Source of the DNA: Bolinopsis microptera
Taxonomy: Eukaryota > Ctenophora > Tentaculata > Lobata > Bolinopsidae
NCBI RefSeq assembly: GCF_026151205.1
Contig: NC_087081.1
Location: forward strand, 7,437,246 to 7,497,245
Direction of reading: 5' to 3'
Length of the DNA: 60,000 nt
The position numbers and the translations under genes are program-made. Shown piece by piece: positions 34,831-46,023 of the stretch. Every line of letters begins with the position of its first letter. Positions within the stretch are counted from its first letter, which is position 1. The notes under the pieces were generated by a model that did no database searches, was not told the origin of the DNA, and saw nothing but the letters and a program-made list of their open reading frames with translations.

Positions 34831-37800
34831 TTATTCCATCTGAATTGGCGTTTCTGCGACGATATCCTCGTTTGCTCTTACTTGCGATGCTCCCTCTATT
34901 TGATCTCCCATTTCTACTACAGTAACTTGCAATCTTAAACAAGTAGCGCCTCTTAAAAATCTAGCAGCAAAATTTCTGAAAGCTTCACCAAACAACTCTC
35001 TGAGAGTGTTATCATATAGCAAAGGGTTGATGACCGAATTGAGGGGTAAAACTATCATAGCGAAGCTTACGTACCAATCTGTAGCGTCGATTGTTTTGAG
35101 ATTGTGGAGCCCACTGATTATCATAAATGGAACCCAACAGGCAAAATCTGTGGCTATGACCAGCGCAATCCTGGTCTGTATTGCTCGGTTTCTGCGGATA
35201 GCATCTGGATTGCTACTTTGCCCAGAATTTCTGGACGATTTCCAAGATATAATGTTGATCATCAAATAAGACACGGTTATCACCAAAAAGCAGAAAAGGT
35301 TTACGCCCAACATAAGCCAAACTATCATATTTCCTTTCACGTCGATCATTTCTGTTTTCATATCCGATGTTATGCGGTTTCTTCTAGGATCATCACTACG
35401 AACAAAGTATTTGAAGAGGCACACACCATCATTTCCGTAAAAGTGTACTGCACTTCTACTCAAGCTTTGGTTGAACATTCCATCAACTTTCTTGCCAATC
35501 TCAGCCCAAGTTGTATTCGCCAACAAATTTTCAGTTTTGTAGTATGCTTGAAGAATTTTAATATGCTTCATTTTGTTTGGGAATCCGATAAATAGCTTGT
35601 AGAGTGGATCATAGAAGAAACCTTGCACAAAGTAGTCCTCTAAGGCGGGGACCAATGGTATGATTGCTACTGATATCGAAGCAGTAACGATTCCAATAAC
35701 GATCCCAATTAATTTTGCTAATGCTCTTTTATTGACAAGGGCTGGAATGCTAAGAGAGCTGTTCAGAATTCCCCACATCCTGATCAAACTCAAAAGAGTC
35801 ATCGAAAATAAAGAAAGTTGTGATCCCGCAGTGCTGATAACTCCAAGAACAGAACAAGAATTTCCTGATAACCACTCAGCTTGCTTCCTGCAATAATTCT
35901 TTCCGAAAATAATGCTGTCGAATACTGATAGTGCGATCAAGTAGACTCCTATTAGGAAATCACCCATTCCGATTACACAAATTAGTACTGTAGTGTATAG
36001 ATTGCTTCTTGTTTCAGAGTCATTAATACAACTCGCTACTTTGCACACGGTGATGATATTAAAAATTGCTGCTAAGAGGCCCAACAACCAGCAATAAAGT
36101 TTCAAAAACCAGTTTTGGAGGATTTCTTTGCCACACTCTAGATTGCATTCATCTGAAAGATCAAAACAATCAAATCTACCATCACACTTCTGGGAATGAG
36201 ATATCAAGTGCTCTTTTACTTGATCTGTCCGGTTGTTTGTATTCTCACAAACTATATGATTTGTACAGTTTTGTTCATCCGACATGTCACCACAGTCATC
36301 AACAAGGTCGCAAACTTGGCTGTACTTTATGCATTTAGTATTCTTACATTGGAAAATTGTATTTTCATATTCAACTACATCAGACATTGTCACAAAAGTC
36401 AGGTTATTGTTGTTTGCCAGAGTTTTGACTCGGTCAGGATACTGACCAAGACATGAATCATGTTCTAAAAAAGTGTCCTGAATAGGACACGTGGAGTTTA
36501 AGCATAATCCCATGCAACTGATAAATGCATAATATTCACCGAAAAGACTATTGCAGTTTACTCGAGAGGTCGGCACATTGAGCATTATATTGACACCGAA
36601 AGCAGATCCTGCTGGCCCCTGAAATTCCCGTATATGACATGTTACATTTGTAGAGTCCAATGATTTGCACAAATCTCGTCCAGCACATCTTTCATTCACA
36701 GCAGTGGTATTGATACTCGGAAAATCTCGCGAAATTCTGCAGACCTCATTTTCAATCTCACAAGAGTTCACACCATCACAAAGAAAGTCAAAATCAACAT
36801 AGCCTTGATCAGAATCTCCAGGACACAACAAAATATCCTGGCAGGTTTTGTCTCCCAAGACAACTCTATAAGCCAAATCATTTTTCTCTCCACAATATTT
36901 CCAAAGGTTTCTTTCTTCATCTTCTCCATTGAGACAATCGGTTTGGTTGTCCATTATCCATTTTATGGGTATTGTTATATTTCTATCGCCACCAAAACTA
37001 CGAGTACAGTTGAAGAATCCCACTGTTGTTAGGTGGCATATGTCACGGGTCTCATCACTATTATCTTCACAGTCACTAACTCCATCACAGAGTTTGTGTT
37101 TGTGAACAACACAGTTTGCAGATATTGACCTACAATCGTTTTCTAGATTATCGTCACAGAGACTAATCTTTTCATTGGTCAGCTTAAATTCACTTCCACA
37201 GAACACATACTTTGATACACTCGACATGAAACCATTTATCAAACAGGAACCACCCACTCTGTTTACATCAGTGCAATTTGTTTGTTCTAGATATCCGTAA
37301 CAGTACGGATAGGTGTACGAGTATTCTTCACTGTGATCAAATACACTACACCTGGTGTAGTTAAATATGGGGACTGTAATGTCCTCTCCCCTCCTCACTT
37401 TCTTATAATAATGTATACATGTTGGTATTGTGGTGTTGTTACAGTGCTTCTCATCCTCCTTGTTATAACAATCATCATCTGCATCACAAACATAGATTAC
37501 AGGTATATATTTACTGTCATATTTACTAGGACAGTTAACTCCGTATGTGTGACCCTCACATACACTCTCATCCTCACAGTAGTCAGAGTCGCATTTGTCG
37601 TCACACTGATCTTCGTTATTGCCGTTAATGAAGCTCTGTGATGATTCCTCACCAGAATTTCTGCTACAGTTCTGGTTACACGCTACAAACTGTTGTTCTT
37701 CTAGATTTGTATCGTTCCTAAAATAACCTCCACAGAAATAAATGCTCTGTAAGGTAATTTTCGTATGAAAACCACATGCCTGATAACCGTACGGGTCATT

Positions 37801-37991
37801 TTCACATACAGTAGAAACACTAAAGAGTGTGTTACTCTCAGTGCCTGTTGCATAATAAGTAGTGTTCGAATAAGCACACTTGTGAAAGTACTCTTTTTTA
37901 CTCTCATTATAACACAAGTGTTTCAAAAATCCCCCGATATTAGTCACAGTGCAGTTTTTGTTTGATTGCTGCAAAATTTCGTCAACACATC
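34831..37991 (-). CDS. LDLa-rich rhodopsin-type GPCR, terminal exon
   Basis: One exon of about 1050 codons encodes most of an LGR/relaxin-receptor-like protein. The acceptor is TTCAG|GATGTG at 37992/37991, entering in phase 1; there is no initiator ATG because upstream exons supply the N-terminus. Counting from the TTG at 37974, LDLa signatures (CD-x3-DC...DE-x-C) lie near residues 163, 296, 399, 555 and 597, among many Cys and N-glycosylation sites. Seven helices follow at about 622-646, 658-685, 706-735, 752-776, 881-906, 932-957 and 966-990. The third helix ends SLIRMWG instead of ERY/DRY, helix 6 has TDFACWVPF and helix 7 NPLLY, all LGR-like. The loop after helix 4 is unusually long (about 100 residues). 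The C-tail is short. The ligand is unknown; signalling through G proteins at the plasma membrane is inferred from the family. Confidence 0.93.
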
Positions 37992-38648
37992 CTGAACAGC
38001 GAAATGTTATTATTTAAAAAAATAGAACCAAAACCCAAAATCTGATACCCTATTATATCATTTTTATGTCGCAATGCTTATACGGGATATTTAGTATTAA
38101 TTGTATAATGAAATAAATCGTAACTTAATTAGAAAGTTTATGGATAGTTTAAGTTTTTGAGGTAAACTATACTGGAGTGGGTCCGAGCAATATACTCGTG
38201 CTACTGACACCCGGGAATGGTAATGCACGGATACAGTTAACGCTGTGTAGCAAGAGCTTCAGAGGATCGTGCCTGCTGCAGGTATGCTGAGTGGCAGATG
38301 CGACGAGCGCACTACTTCCAGCGGACATCAAGATGGCAGTCTGGCCATCAGAGTTATTCAGAACACTCTCCCTTTTAACTAGAAACATGTTGATGTCAGA
38401 GATTTTAGCCTAATTTTGCTGTAAGAACATTCTCACAGCTTAATGACTTACGGTTCTGTGTACTGAGGCACAAAACCCCCTATTTTACTCTCCCTCACTG
38501 TCTGTGTGTGGCTGCAGACTCTCAGTTCTCTTATCAGTCATTTTTGGTTGCTTGAGATGTTGGACTTGTTGCTAGTGGGCTACAGACCCCTAGCTCTCGC
38601 AAAGTACCCGTTTATTAACATTACAACGAACTAAACAATAACAGCACT

Positions 38649-39386
38649 ATGGTTTCAGCCCTTACCTCTCCTTCTGACAGTCCAGCTCATGATGATGCTA
38701 CACCTTTAAACCCTTCGGGGAGAGATGCAGCTGATGGTATCTGTGTTAAAAGAAGGTCCAACAAAAAACCAAAAATTAACAAAAATCTCAGAATCCTTTT
38801 ACCTTTTACTTACAATGTAAGATCTCTCACTGAAGAATGGAAGCAATGGGAACTTGTGTGCAAAGCCAAAGCCTTCGACATACCTGTGATTGCACTTCAA
38901 GAGCATCGTATTAAGAAGACTCCTTATATAATGCGTGATGGCTACAAGTTCCTCCTAGCATCTCCTCCCCCTAAAAGTAGAACGCTCCTCGGACTTGGCT
39001 TCCTTCTTTCCCCTTGGGCTCAACGCTGCTACATCGACCATAACGTCTTCTCAGACAGGATAATGTGTGTTTCTTTTACCGGTGAAGTTTGCACACACTT
39101 AGTTACTTGTCATTCACCCACTAATGTGTCTACAGACCTTGAAGTTGAACAGTTCTATGCAGAGTTAACTTCTTGTGTCCGATCTTTTCCACCTCATGAC
39201 GTAGTAGCTATAGCTGGCGACCTGAATGCTCACCTTGGAAAGGCACCTGCAACACCAACGCGTTTTATGAATGTACTAACGGAAACGGACAGCACCTTCT
39301 CGACTTTGCCCAAGAAAACGCGTTCACCATCGGTGCGCTAAAGTTTAACAAAAAGTATTCTAAAAAGGTGACTTGGACAGCACCAA
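38649..39386 (+). pseudogene. LINE A ORF, N-terminal and endonuclease part
   Basis: Starts at ATG 38649 (MVSALTSPS). It carries the start of an AP-endonuclease domain: YNVRSLTEEW, IALQEHRIKK (catalytic Glu region) and AGDLNAHLGK (Asp/Asn of the active site). A missing base near 39242 relative to LINE B shifts the frame after HLGK. The frame is then cut by the LINE B insertion at 39386. Confidence 0.88.
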
Positions 39387-42300
39387 GTGTTGTTGTTCCT
39401 CTCTCTGAAGTGGGTCCGAGCAGTAGACCCGCGCTACTGACACCCGGGAATGGTAATGCACGGATACAGTTAACGCCGTGTAGCTAGAGCTTCAGAGGAT
39501 CCTGCCCGATGCAGGTATGCTGAGTAGCAGATGCGACAAGCGCACTACTTCCAGCGGATATCAAGATGGCAGTCTAGCCATCAGAGTGTTTCAGAGCACT
39601 CTGAGTGTTATATTACACTCCTTACTCTTACCAGAACTCTGTTGATGTCACAGTTTCTAGTTCAACCCTGCTGTCAGAACCTCCTCACAGCTCGATGACC
39701 CCGGTCCTGTGTTCTGAGGCACATTACCCAGTACCCTTCTACCACCTTCCCTTCCTTTCTGTCTGTGTGTGGCTGCAGACCCTCAGATTAATCCTCAGTC
39801 ATTTTCCGTTGCTTACGAACATGGATATGATGCTAGTGGGCTACCAACCTCTAGCAATACCTTGGTACTCGCAAAGTTTTTTGCCACGCACCCGCTTATC
39901 TATATTTCACCGAGCTAGACAACTTAAGCACTAGGGTTCGAGCCCCTAACTCTCTTTCTGATAGCACAGCTCATGATGACGCTACACCTTTAAACCCTCC
40001 TGGGAGAGATACAGCTGATGGTATCTGTGCTAAAAGAAAGACCGACAAAAAACCAAAAATAAACAAAAAAATCTCAGAGTCCTTTTATCTTTCTACCTAC
40101 AATGTTAGATCTCTCACTGAAGAATGGAAACAGTGGGAGCTTGTATGTAAAGCTAAAACATTCAACATCCCAGTGATAGCACTACAAGAACACCGCATTA
40201 AGAAGTCTACTTGCATAATGCGCGATGGCTACAAGTTCCTCTTGGCTTCTCCTCCCCCTAAAAGTAGAACCATCCTAGGTCTAGGCTTCCTCCTTTCTCC
40301 TTGGGCCCAACGCTGCTACATTGACCACAACATATTCTCAGACAGGATCATGTCCGTTTCCTTTACTGGTGATGTACACACTCATCTAGTAACCTGTCAC
40401 TCCCCTACAAACGTTTCTACAGATCTGGAAATTGAGCAGATCTATGAAGAGCTATCTACTTGTGTACGTTCCTTTCCACCCCATGACGTAGTAGTTATAG
40501 CTGGTGACCTGAACGCTCACCTGGGTAAAGACACCTGCAACAACAACGCGTACTATGAGTGTACAAACCGAAATGGACAGCATCTCCTAGACTTCGCCCA
40601 AGAAAACACATTTACCATCGGCGGGTTAAAGTTTAGCAAGAAAGCTTCCAAAAAAGTGACTTGGACAGCACCAAATGGTCAACTGCATCAGAATGACCAC
40701 ATCCTCATTCGTTCTAAATGGCAGAACTCTTTTAAAAACTGTGAGTCATACGTCAACCCTTCAGTTCAATCTGACCATCGGATTCTTACAGCGACCATCA
40801 AACTGTCAATAAGGGCCAACATCACCCGGCCTAAGGTTATTAAGTATGACTGGGAAAAGTTAAAGAGTGATACACCACTGTTGAATGTCTTCCAACTTCA
40901 GCTCCAGAACAGGTTCAACGCCTTAATGGACATTGAAAGTGAGTCGGAAGACCTGATCCTACAAAATCAGCACATTTACACCAACATGATAAGTGCTATC
41001 AACGACACAGCTGAAAAGGTTCTTCCTAAAAGGAAGAAGACGAGCCTAACGGCCCAGATTTCGTCCAACCCTGAGTACCTAGCAGCTGTCAAGGCACGAG
41101 ATGCTGCTTTGAAGGATAGTCACAAAAGGAAGACACGAGCCGCTACTAAAGCCCTGCGTGACGCCACCCTCAAAGTCAGAGAGGTCGAGACGAGTATACA
41201 AGAACAGTTTGTGAACAACAAAATCGACCAGGTTGATCAATTGTTCATGCCGCAACCCATAAACAACCCAGGGTTTGCACCATGGCAGACAAAGTCAAAC
41301 AGTTCCGGTATCGCGTGGAAACTAATTAATGATCTGACAGATCGTAAACCTAAATCTATGTCACCTCTACCTGGATATAGAAAAAAGGCAGAACGATCAA
41401 AGGCGTGGACTGACCACTACAGCAAACTGCTCTACAACCCTGCTGACTCCACCAGAATGAACAGCATCAGAATGGACAGCATTGATGTTTCTGAACCAGA
41501 GCTCCCTATTCTGACGTCTCCATTCACAGCAGATGAACTATCAACAGCCCTTAAGCAGACAAAGGACACGTATGGTCATGACGGCATACCTTCGCTTCTT
41601 TACAAGTGTGTTGACTTGAACACCACGTTACTCTCCTTGTTCAACAACATGTTGGCCACTGGTAAAGCCCCGGAAGAACTGCTTGTCACCGCGATTCTCC
41701 CTATACCGAAAGGTGCTAAAAGGTTCTGTCCTGAAAACAGCAGAGGCATATCCATCCTTCCTGTTGCCACCAAGATCTACAACAGGCTGCTTCTCAATCG
41801 TATCAGAACTCATATTGAACCTCGCTTACGGTACAACCAGAATGGTTTCCGTCCTGGAAGGGGCACTCGTGAACAGATCTTGGCCCTTAGGCGAATAATT
41901 GAAGAAGTCATCAACTTCCAGCTCCCCTGCGTCATCTCCTTCATTGATTTCTCTAAGGCGTTTGATTGCATCTTTAGATCTCATCTTCCTAACATTCTGG
42001 CGTCCTATGGCTTCCCTAAGATAATAATCAAAGCCATTATGTCCCTTTACATCAACACCAAAGCCAAGATCATGACCCCTGAAGGTACAACTCTTGAATT
42101 CCTGACCAACCTTGGAATTCTCCAGGGCGATGTTCTTGCTCCGCTTATCTTCATTATCGTCCTGGACTTCATTCTTAGACTGGCAATAGGTCCACACGAT
42201 GGGCTTAAAGTAGGTTGTGATTACATAGCAGATTTGGACTTCGCCGATGACTTAGCTACAATCACACCCAGCTTCAGCGATAACAGCCGCCTCTGTCAAA

Positions 42301-43021
42301 GTATCTCTGATATTGCAGCCCGGTATGGTTTACTCATCAACATCGAGAAGACAAAATACATGTTCTACAACCTACCACGGCCTGTTAACTCGGATGATAG
42401 GGTCTTCATTAACAGCAACCCTCTCGAAGAAGTCCACGACTTTAAATATCTAGGATCCTACATCGCTTCAACCAGCAAAGACATCAATGTCAGGAAAGGC
42501 CTTGCATGGAAAGCACTTGAAAGTCTAGATGTTTTCTGGAAATCTGACATGTCTAGAAAGATCAAGACTAAAATTTTCAGAACTGCAGTCGAGCCTGTTC
42601 TTTTATATGGCGCAGAAACATGGACTTTGAAGAAAGCTGACACTAAAGCACTAGACGGTGTTTACACACGCATGCTACGAAGGGTCTTTGGTATCTCATG
42701 GAAATCCCACACACCTAACGCCGTCCTCTACGGAAATATCCCATCGGTGACTGATACCATCAAAACACGAAGACTTCGTTTTGCAGGGCATGTCTACCGT
42801 CTACAGGACCAACCTGCTCAGCAACTCCTTTTCTGGCAACCATCTTACGGCAAAAGGTATCGAGGACGACCACACAAGACCTTTCCGGACGTCCTTCAAG
42901 AAGATACTGGTTTAGAGCCCCACATGATACGTCTGCTCATGAGTGATAGAGATAAATGGAGACATGCGTTGACACGAAACTCGTTCCAGATTTCATCTGG
43001 ACCGACCTAGGCAGGTAGGCA
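39387..43021 (+). mobile_element. LINE B (RTE-like), nearly intact, nested in LINE A
   Basis: A 3635 bp insertion flanked by a perfect 12 bp duplication GGACAGCACCAA (39375-39386 and 43022-43033), the mark of target-primed insertion. It has about 550 bases of 5' UTR, one long ORF and a 3' end GACCTAGGCAGGTAGGCA in which the GCAGGTAG motif starts to repeat in place of poly(A). It is younger than LINE A. Confidence 0.96.
39933..43010 (+). CDS. LINE B endonuclease-reverse transcriptase polyprotein
   Basis: The frame is open from about 39909 to TAG at 43008-43010. The codon aligned with the LINE A ATG is AGG here (39933), so translation would need another start; the frame from there is about 1025 codons. 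Domains: AP-endonuclease (about residues 45-290; LQEHRIKK, GDLNAHLG, TWTAPNGQLHQNDHI and the SDHR catalytic box), a linker rich in Lys/Arg, then reverse transcriptase with NSRGISILP, IDFSKAFDCIF (first catalytic Asp), LGILQGDVLAPLIF and LDFADDLATI (catalytic pair). The C-terminal part has FKYLGSYIAS, LYGAETWTLKK and the RYRGRPHKTFPD tail. All key residues seem present. It would nick the target DNA and copy its own RNA there. The only visible defect is the lost start codon. Confidence 0.9.
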   Translation, partial: RVRAPNSLSDSTAHDDATPLNPPGRDTADGICAKRKTDKKPKINKKISESFYLSTYNVRSLTEEWKQWELVCKAKTFNIPVIALQEHRIKKSTCIMRDGYKFLLASPPPKSRTILGLGFLLSPWAQRCYIDHNIFSDRIMSVSFTGDVHTHLVTCHSPTNVSTDLEIEQIYEELSTCVRSFPPHDVVVIAGDLNAHLGKDTCNNNAYYECTNRNGQHLLDFAQENTFTIGGLKFSKKASKKVTWTAPNGQLHQNDHILIRSKWQNSFKNCESYVNPSVQSDHRILTATIKLSIRANITRPKVIKYDWEKLKSDTPLLNVFQLQLQNRFNALMDIESESEDLILQNQHIYTNMISAINDTAEKVLPKRKKTSLTAQISSNPEYLAAVKARDAALKDSHKRKTRAATKALRDATLKVREVETSIQEQFVNNKIDQVDQLFMPQPINNPGFAPWQTKSNSSGIAWKLINDLTDRKPKSMSPLPGYRKKAERSKAWTDHYSKLLYNPADSTRMNSIRMDSIDVSEPELPILTSPFTADELSTALKQTKDTYGHDGIPSLLYKCVDLNTTLLSLFNNMLATGKAPEELLVTAILPIPKGAKRFCPENSRGISILPVATKIYNRLLLNRIRTHIEPRLRYNQNGFRPGRGTREQILALRRIIEEVINFQLPCVISFIDFSKAFDCIFRSHLPNILASYGFPKIIIKAIMSLYINTKAKIMTPEGTTLEFLTNLGILQGDVLAPLIFIIVLDFILRLAIGPHDGLKVGCDYIADLDFADDLATITPSFSDNSRLCQSISDIAARYGLLINIEKTKYMFYNLPRPVNSDDRVFINSNPLEEVHDFKYLGSYIASTSKDINVRKGLAWKALESLDVFWKSDMSRKIKTKIFRTAVEPVLLYGAETWTLKKADTKALDGVYTRMLRRVFGISWKSHTPNAVLYGNIPSVTDTIKTRRLRFAGHVYRLQDQPAQQLLFWQPSYGKRYRGRPHKTFPDVLQEDTGLEPHMIRLLMSDRDKWRHALTRNSFQISSGPT

Positions 43022-43033
43022 GGACAGCACCAA

Positions 43034-45274
43034 ATGGTCAACTGCATCAGAATGACCACATCCTCATTCGCTCAAAATGGCAGAATTCACTTAAAAACTG
43101 TGAGTCATATATTAATCCCTCGGTTCAATCTGACCATCGGATTGTCAAAGCGACCATCAAGCTGTCAGTAAGGACCAACATCGTCCGACCGAAGGTTATC
43201 AAATATGACTGGGAGGAGTTAAAAAGTAACACTGCAACTTCAACAGCCTTCCAACTCCAGCTTCAACTTAATGACGCAGGCCGCAGCAGAGAAAGTACTT
43301 CTCAAAAGGAAGAAGACTAGTCTAACTGCTCAAATTTAATTCAATCCTGACTCCTGAGTACCGGGCTGCTGTCAAGGCACGAGATGCTGCGTTGAAAGAT
43401 AGTCACAAAAGGAAGACACGAGCTGCTATAAAACTATAAAAGCCCTACGTGATGCCACCCTTGAACTCCTAGGAAGGTCAAAACCAGCATACAAGAATCG
43501 TTTGTTAATAAGACAATTGATCAAGTAGATCAGCTGTTTATTCCGCAACCCGCAAACCACTCAGGGTATGCAGCATGGCAGACGAAGTCAAACAGCTCTG
43601 GTATTGCGTGGAAGCTTATAATTGACCTTACCAATCATAAGCCTAAATATATGTCTCCATTACCTGGACACAGAAACAAGGCAGATCGAGCAAAGGCGTG
43701 GACTGACCACTACATCAAACTGCTTTACAATCCTGCTGACAACATCAGAATGGGTAGCTTTGAAGTCCAAAAGCCAGAACTCCCAATTGAAACGTCACCG
43801 TTCTCAGCAGATGAACTATCTACAGCTCTCAAGCAGAATAGGGACACGTACGGTTATGACGGAATTCCTTCTCTGCTGTACAAGTGTGTTGACTTGGACA
43901 CTACTATACTATTACTGTTCAACAACATGCTAACTACTGGTAAAGCCCCGGAAGAGCTTCTTGTCACTGCCATTCTTCCTATACCCAAAGGAGCTAAAAA
44001 GTTCTTTCCTGAAAATAGCAGAGGCATCTCCATCCTCCATGTTGCCACGAAAATCTACGACAGGCTGCTTCTAAACCGAATCAGGAGCCACATAAAACCT
44101 CGCCTCCGATACAACCAGAATGGTTTCCGGCCTGGAAAAGGGACTCGTGAACAGATTCTGGCTCTTAGACGTATCATCGAAGAGGTTGTGAACTTCCAGC
44201 TACCTTGTGTCATCTCCTTCATTGATTTCTCAAAGGCCTTTGACTGCATCTTCAGATCTCACCTTCCCGACATCCTGGCTTCCTACGGTTTTCCTGATAT
44301 AATCATAAAAGCCATTATGTCACTCTACATCAACACTAAGGCTAAAATCATGACCCCTGAAGGTATAACCTTAGAATTCCTTACCAACCTCGGAATTCTC
44401 CAGGGCGATGTTTTTATCATCGTCCTGGATTTTATACTAAGACTGGCAATAGGGCCACGTGATGGGTTTAAAAATGGCAGTAACTACATTGCTGATTTGG
44501 ACTTTGCCAATGACCTAGCAACAACTACTGACAGCTTCAGCGAAAATGGCCGCCTTTGCCAAAGCATTTCTGACATAGCAGCCCGTTATGGTCTCCTTAT
44601 TAACATCGAAAAGACCAAATACATGTCCAACAACATCCCGCGACCTGTCAACTCAGACGAAATAGTCTTTATTAACGGCATCCCTTTAGAAGAAGTTCAT
44701 GACTTTAAGTACCTAGGATCTTTTATAGCCTCAACAAGCAGAGACATCAATGTCAGGAAAGGCCTCGCATGGAAAGCTTTACAGAGTCTGGATGCTTTTT
44801 GGAAATCTTATATGTCTATGAAGATCAAGACTAAGACATTTTCGAACTGCAGTAGAACCTGTTCTGCTGTATGGCGCAGAAACCTAGACTTTTAAAAAGG
44901 CTGATATTAGAGCACTAGACGGTGTTTATACTAGAATGGTACGAAGGGTCTTTGGTATCTCATGGAAATCACATACACCTAACTCCGTTCTTTATGGAAA
45001 GATACCATCGTTGACAGATACTATAAAGACACAAAGACTTCAATTTTGCAGGGCATGTCTACCGTCTACAGGACCAACCTGCCCAACAACTCCTTTTTGG
45101 CAACCATCCTACGGCCAGCGTTATCGAGGACGACCATATAAGCCCTTTCCTGATGTTCTACTCGAAGACACTGGAATGGAACCTGACCAGTTGCGTTTGC
45201 TCATGTGTGATAGAGATAAATGGAGCAAAGCGTTGACACGAAACTCGTTCCTGATTTCATCGAGATCGACCTAG
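43034..45274 (+). pseudogene. LINE A ORF, RT part, disrupted
   Basis: Homologous to LINE B from the TAPNGQLHQNDHI region to the end. It is broken by a deletion of over 100 bases around 43255-43270, several frameshifts (43320-43640 and 44840-44940) and a 15 bp deletion that removes the LAPLI part of the QGDVLAPLIF motif. The catalytic FADD box reads FAND, losing one metal-binding Asp. The longest surviving frame is 43651-44895 and the tail is 44936-45274. Confidence 0.92.
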
Positions 45275-45285
45275 GCAGGGCATAC

Positions 45286-45437
45286 CTGTATTACTAAAGC
45301 AGTGGAGCCAAATATTGTCCTCATGTTGACAGTTGTGTCTCAAAATGCGAAAATCGCAATCTGATATGTCAATATCATTCTCTTTACAGCTTACGTCATC
45401 CATTACTATTGACATGTCAGTTCGTTTCAGCCAATCC
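45286..45437 (-). CDS. Receptor gene exon: second half of SRCR domain
   Basis: A 152 bp exon between TTTAG|GGATTGG (45438/45437) and ACAG|GTATGC (45286/45285). It encodes the C-terminal half of a scavenger-receptor Cys-rich domain: MDDVSCKEND, the ISDCDF core, then HNC-x5-DNIWLHC, close to the family's usual HNCxHxEDxxVxC end. It enters in phase 2 and leaves in phase 1, fitting both neighbours. The LINE A 3' end lies directly after donor position +6. If the donor fails, reading on gives a stop after eight codons (MPCLGRSR). Confidence 0.88.
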
Positions 45438-45553
45438 CTAAATGATTGAATGGTTTGGTGCAGATTGCAGAATGTTCGGATATTCAAAATAGCAAAGAAA
45501 CAGCATTTCCATTGCAACAGAAACTAAAATGTTGACACATAAATCAAACTCAC

Positions 45554-45794
45554 TCAGGAACATATTTCATGTTTCTCGGATTACTTCCCCAGTCAGAGAA
45601 GTGATATCCAATTGTCCAGCAAAAACGCTGTGCCGAATACCAGTTAAACGCATCCTTGCAAACTGTTCCATTTTTCACCATACCAGTTTGCTTGTTAAAA
45701 ATTGTTGCGACCAAAAGACCCCCGCTATCACTAAGTTTTTTCGTTCCAGTCACCATGTTGATAAGAGATGCTCTCTCAAACTCCCACACACGCT
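45554..45794 (-). CDS. Receptor gene exon: first half of SRCR domain
   Basis: A 241 bp exon between TTTCAG|AGCGTG (45795/45794) and CCTGA|GTGAGT (45554/45553). It encodes a linker and the N-terminal half of the SRCR domain: GTVCKDAFNWYSAQRFCWTI resembles the GTVCDDxWxxxxAxVxCRxLGY pattern of the family, followed by GYHFSDW. The last codon is split as GA|G across the intron to the next exon, giving Glu-Asp-Trp. The 116 bp intron between the two SRCR halves is short. SRCR domains bind ligands or partners outside the cell. Confidence 0.87.
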
Positions 45795-46023
45795 CTGAAA
45801 CGATAATGATAACAGTGAGTAAAGAATCGTTTTTTTGAAAGAGCGAATTTACCCTCATTCAACGTTCATTGATCCTCCCATGACTGGTTTAATAATACAC
45901 GACATCGCAGTATCGGATCAAACAATGTCTAAAATATAAATTTAATTACACTTCTTAAAATAATAGCATTGTCACCCAAATCTGTACTAACTTACTATGG
46001 TACTATACTACCAAAGCACTAAC

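Larger units (their letters stand above)
38176..45279 (+). mobile_element. LINE A (RTE-like), old, split by LINE B
   Basis: LINE A occupies 38176-39386 and 43022-45279. The 5' UTR-like start AGTGGGTCCGAGCA matches LINE B at 39409. The left part stops in the endonuclease domain at GGACAGCACCAA and the right part resumes there. It is inserted antisense in the last intron of the receptor gene. Its 3' end GACCTAGGCAGG overlaps the stop codon of its own frame, so there is almost no 3' UTR. Clade assignment to RTE rests on the APE-plus-RT single ORF, short 3' end and RLRFAGH/RGRPHKT style C-terminus, and is tentative. Confidence 0.9.

Noticed and set aside
35006-37965. Plus-strand ORFs across the receptor exon
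   Set aside because: They are antisense to a well-supported GPCR frame and show no domains.
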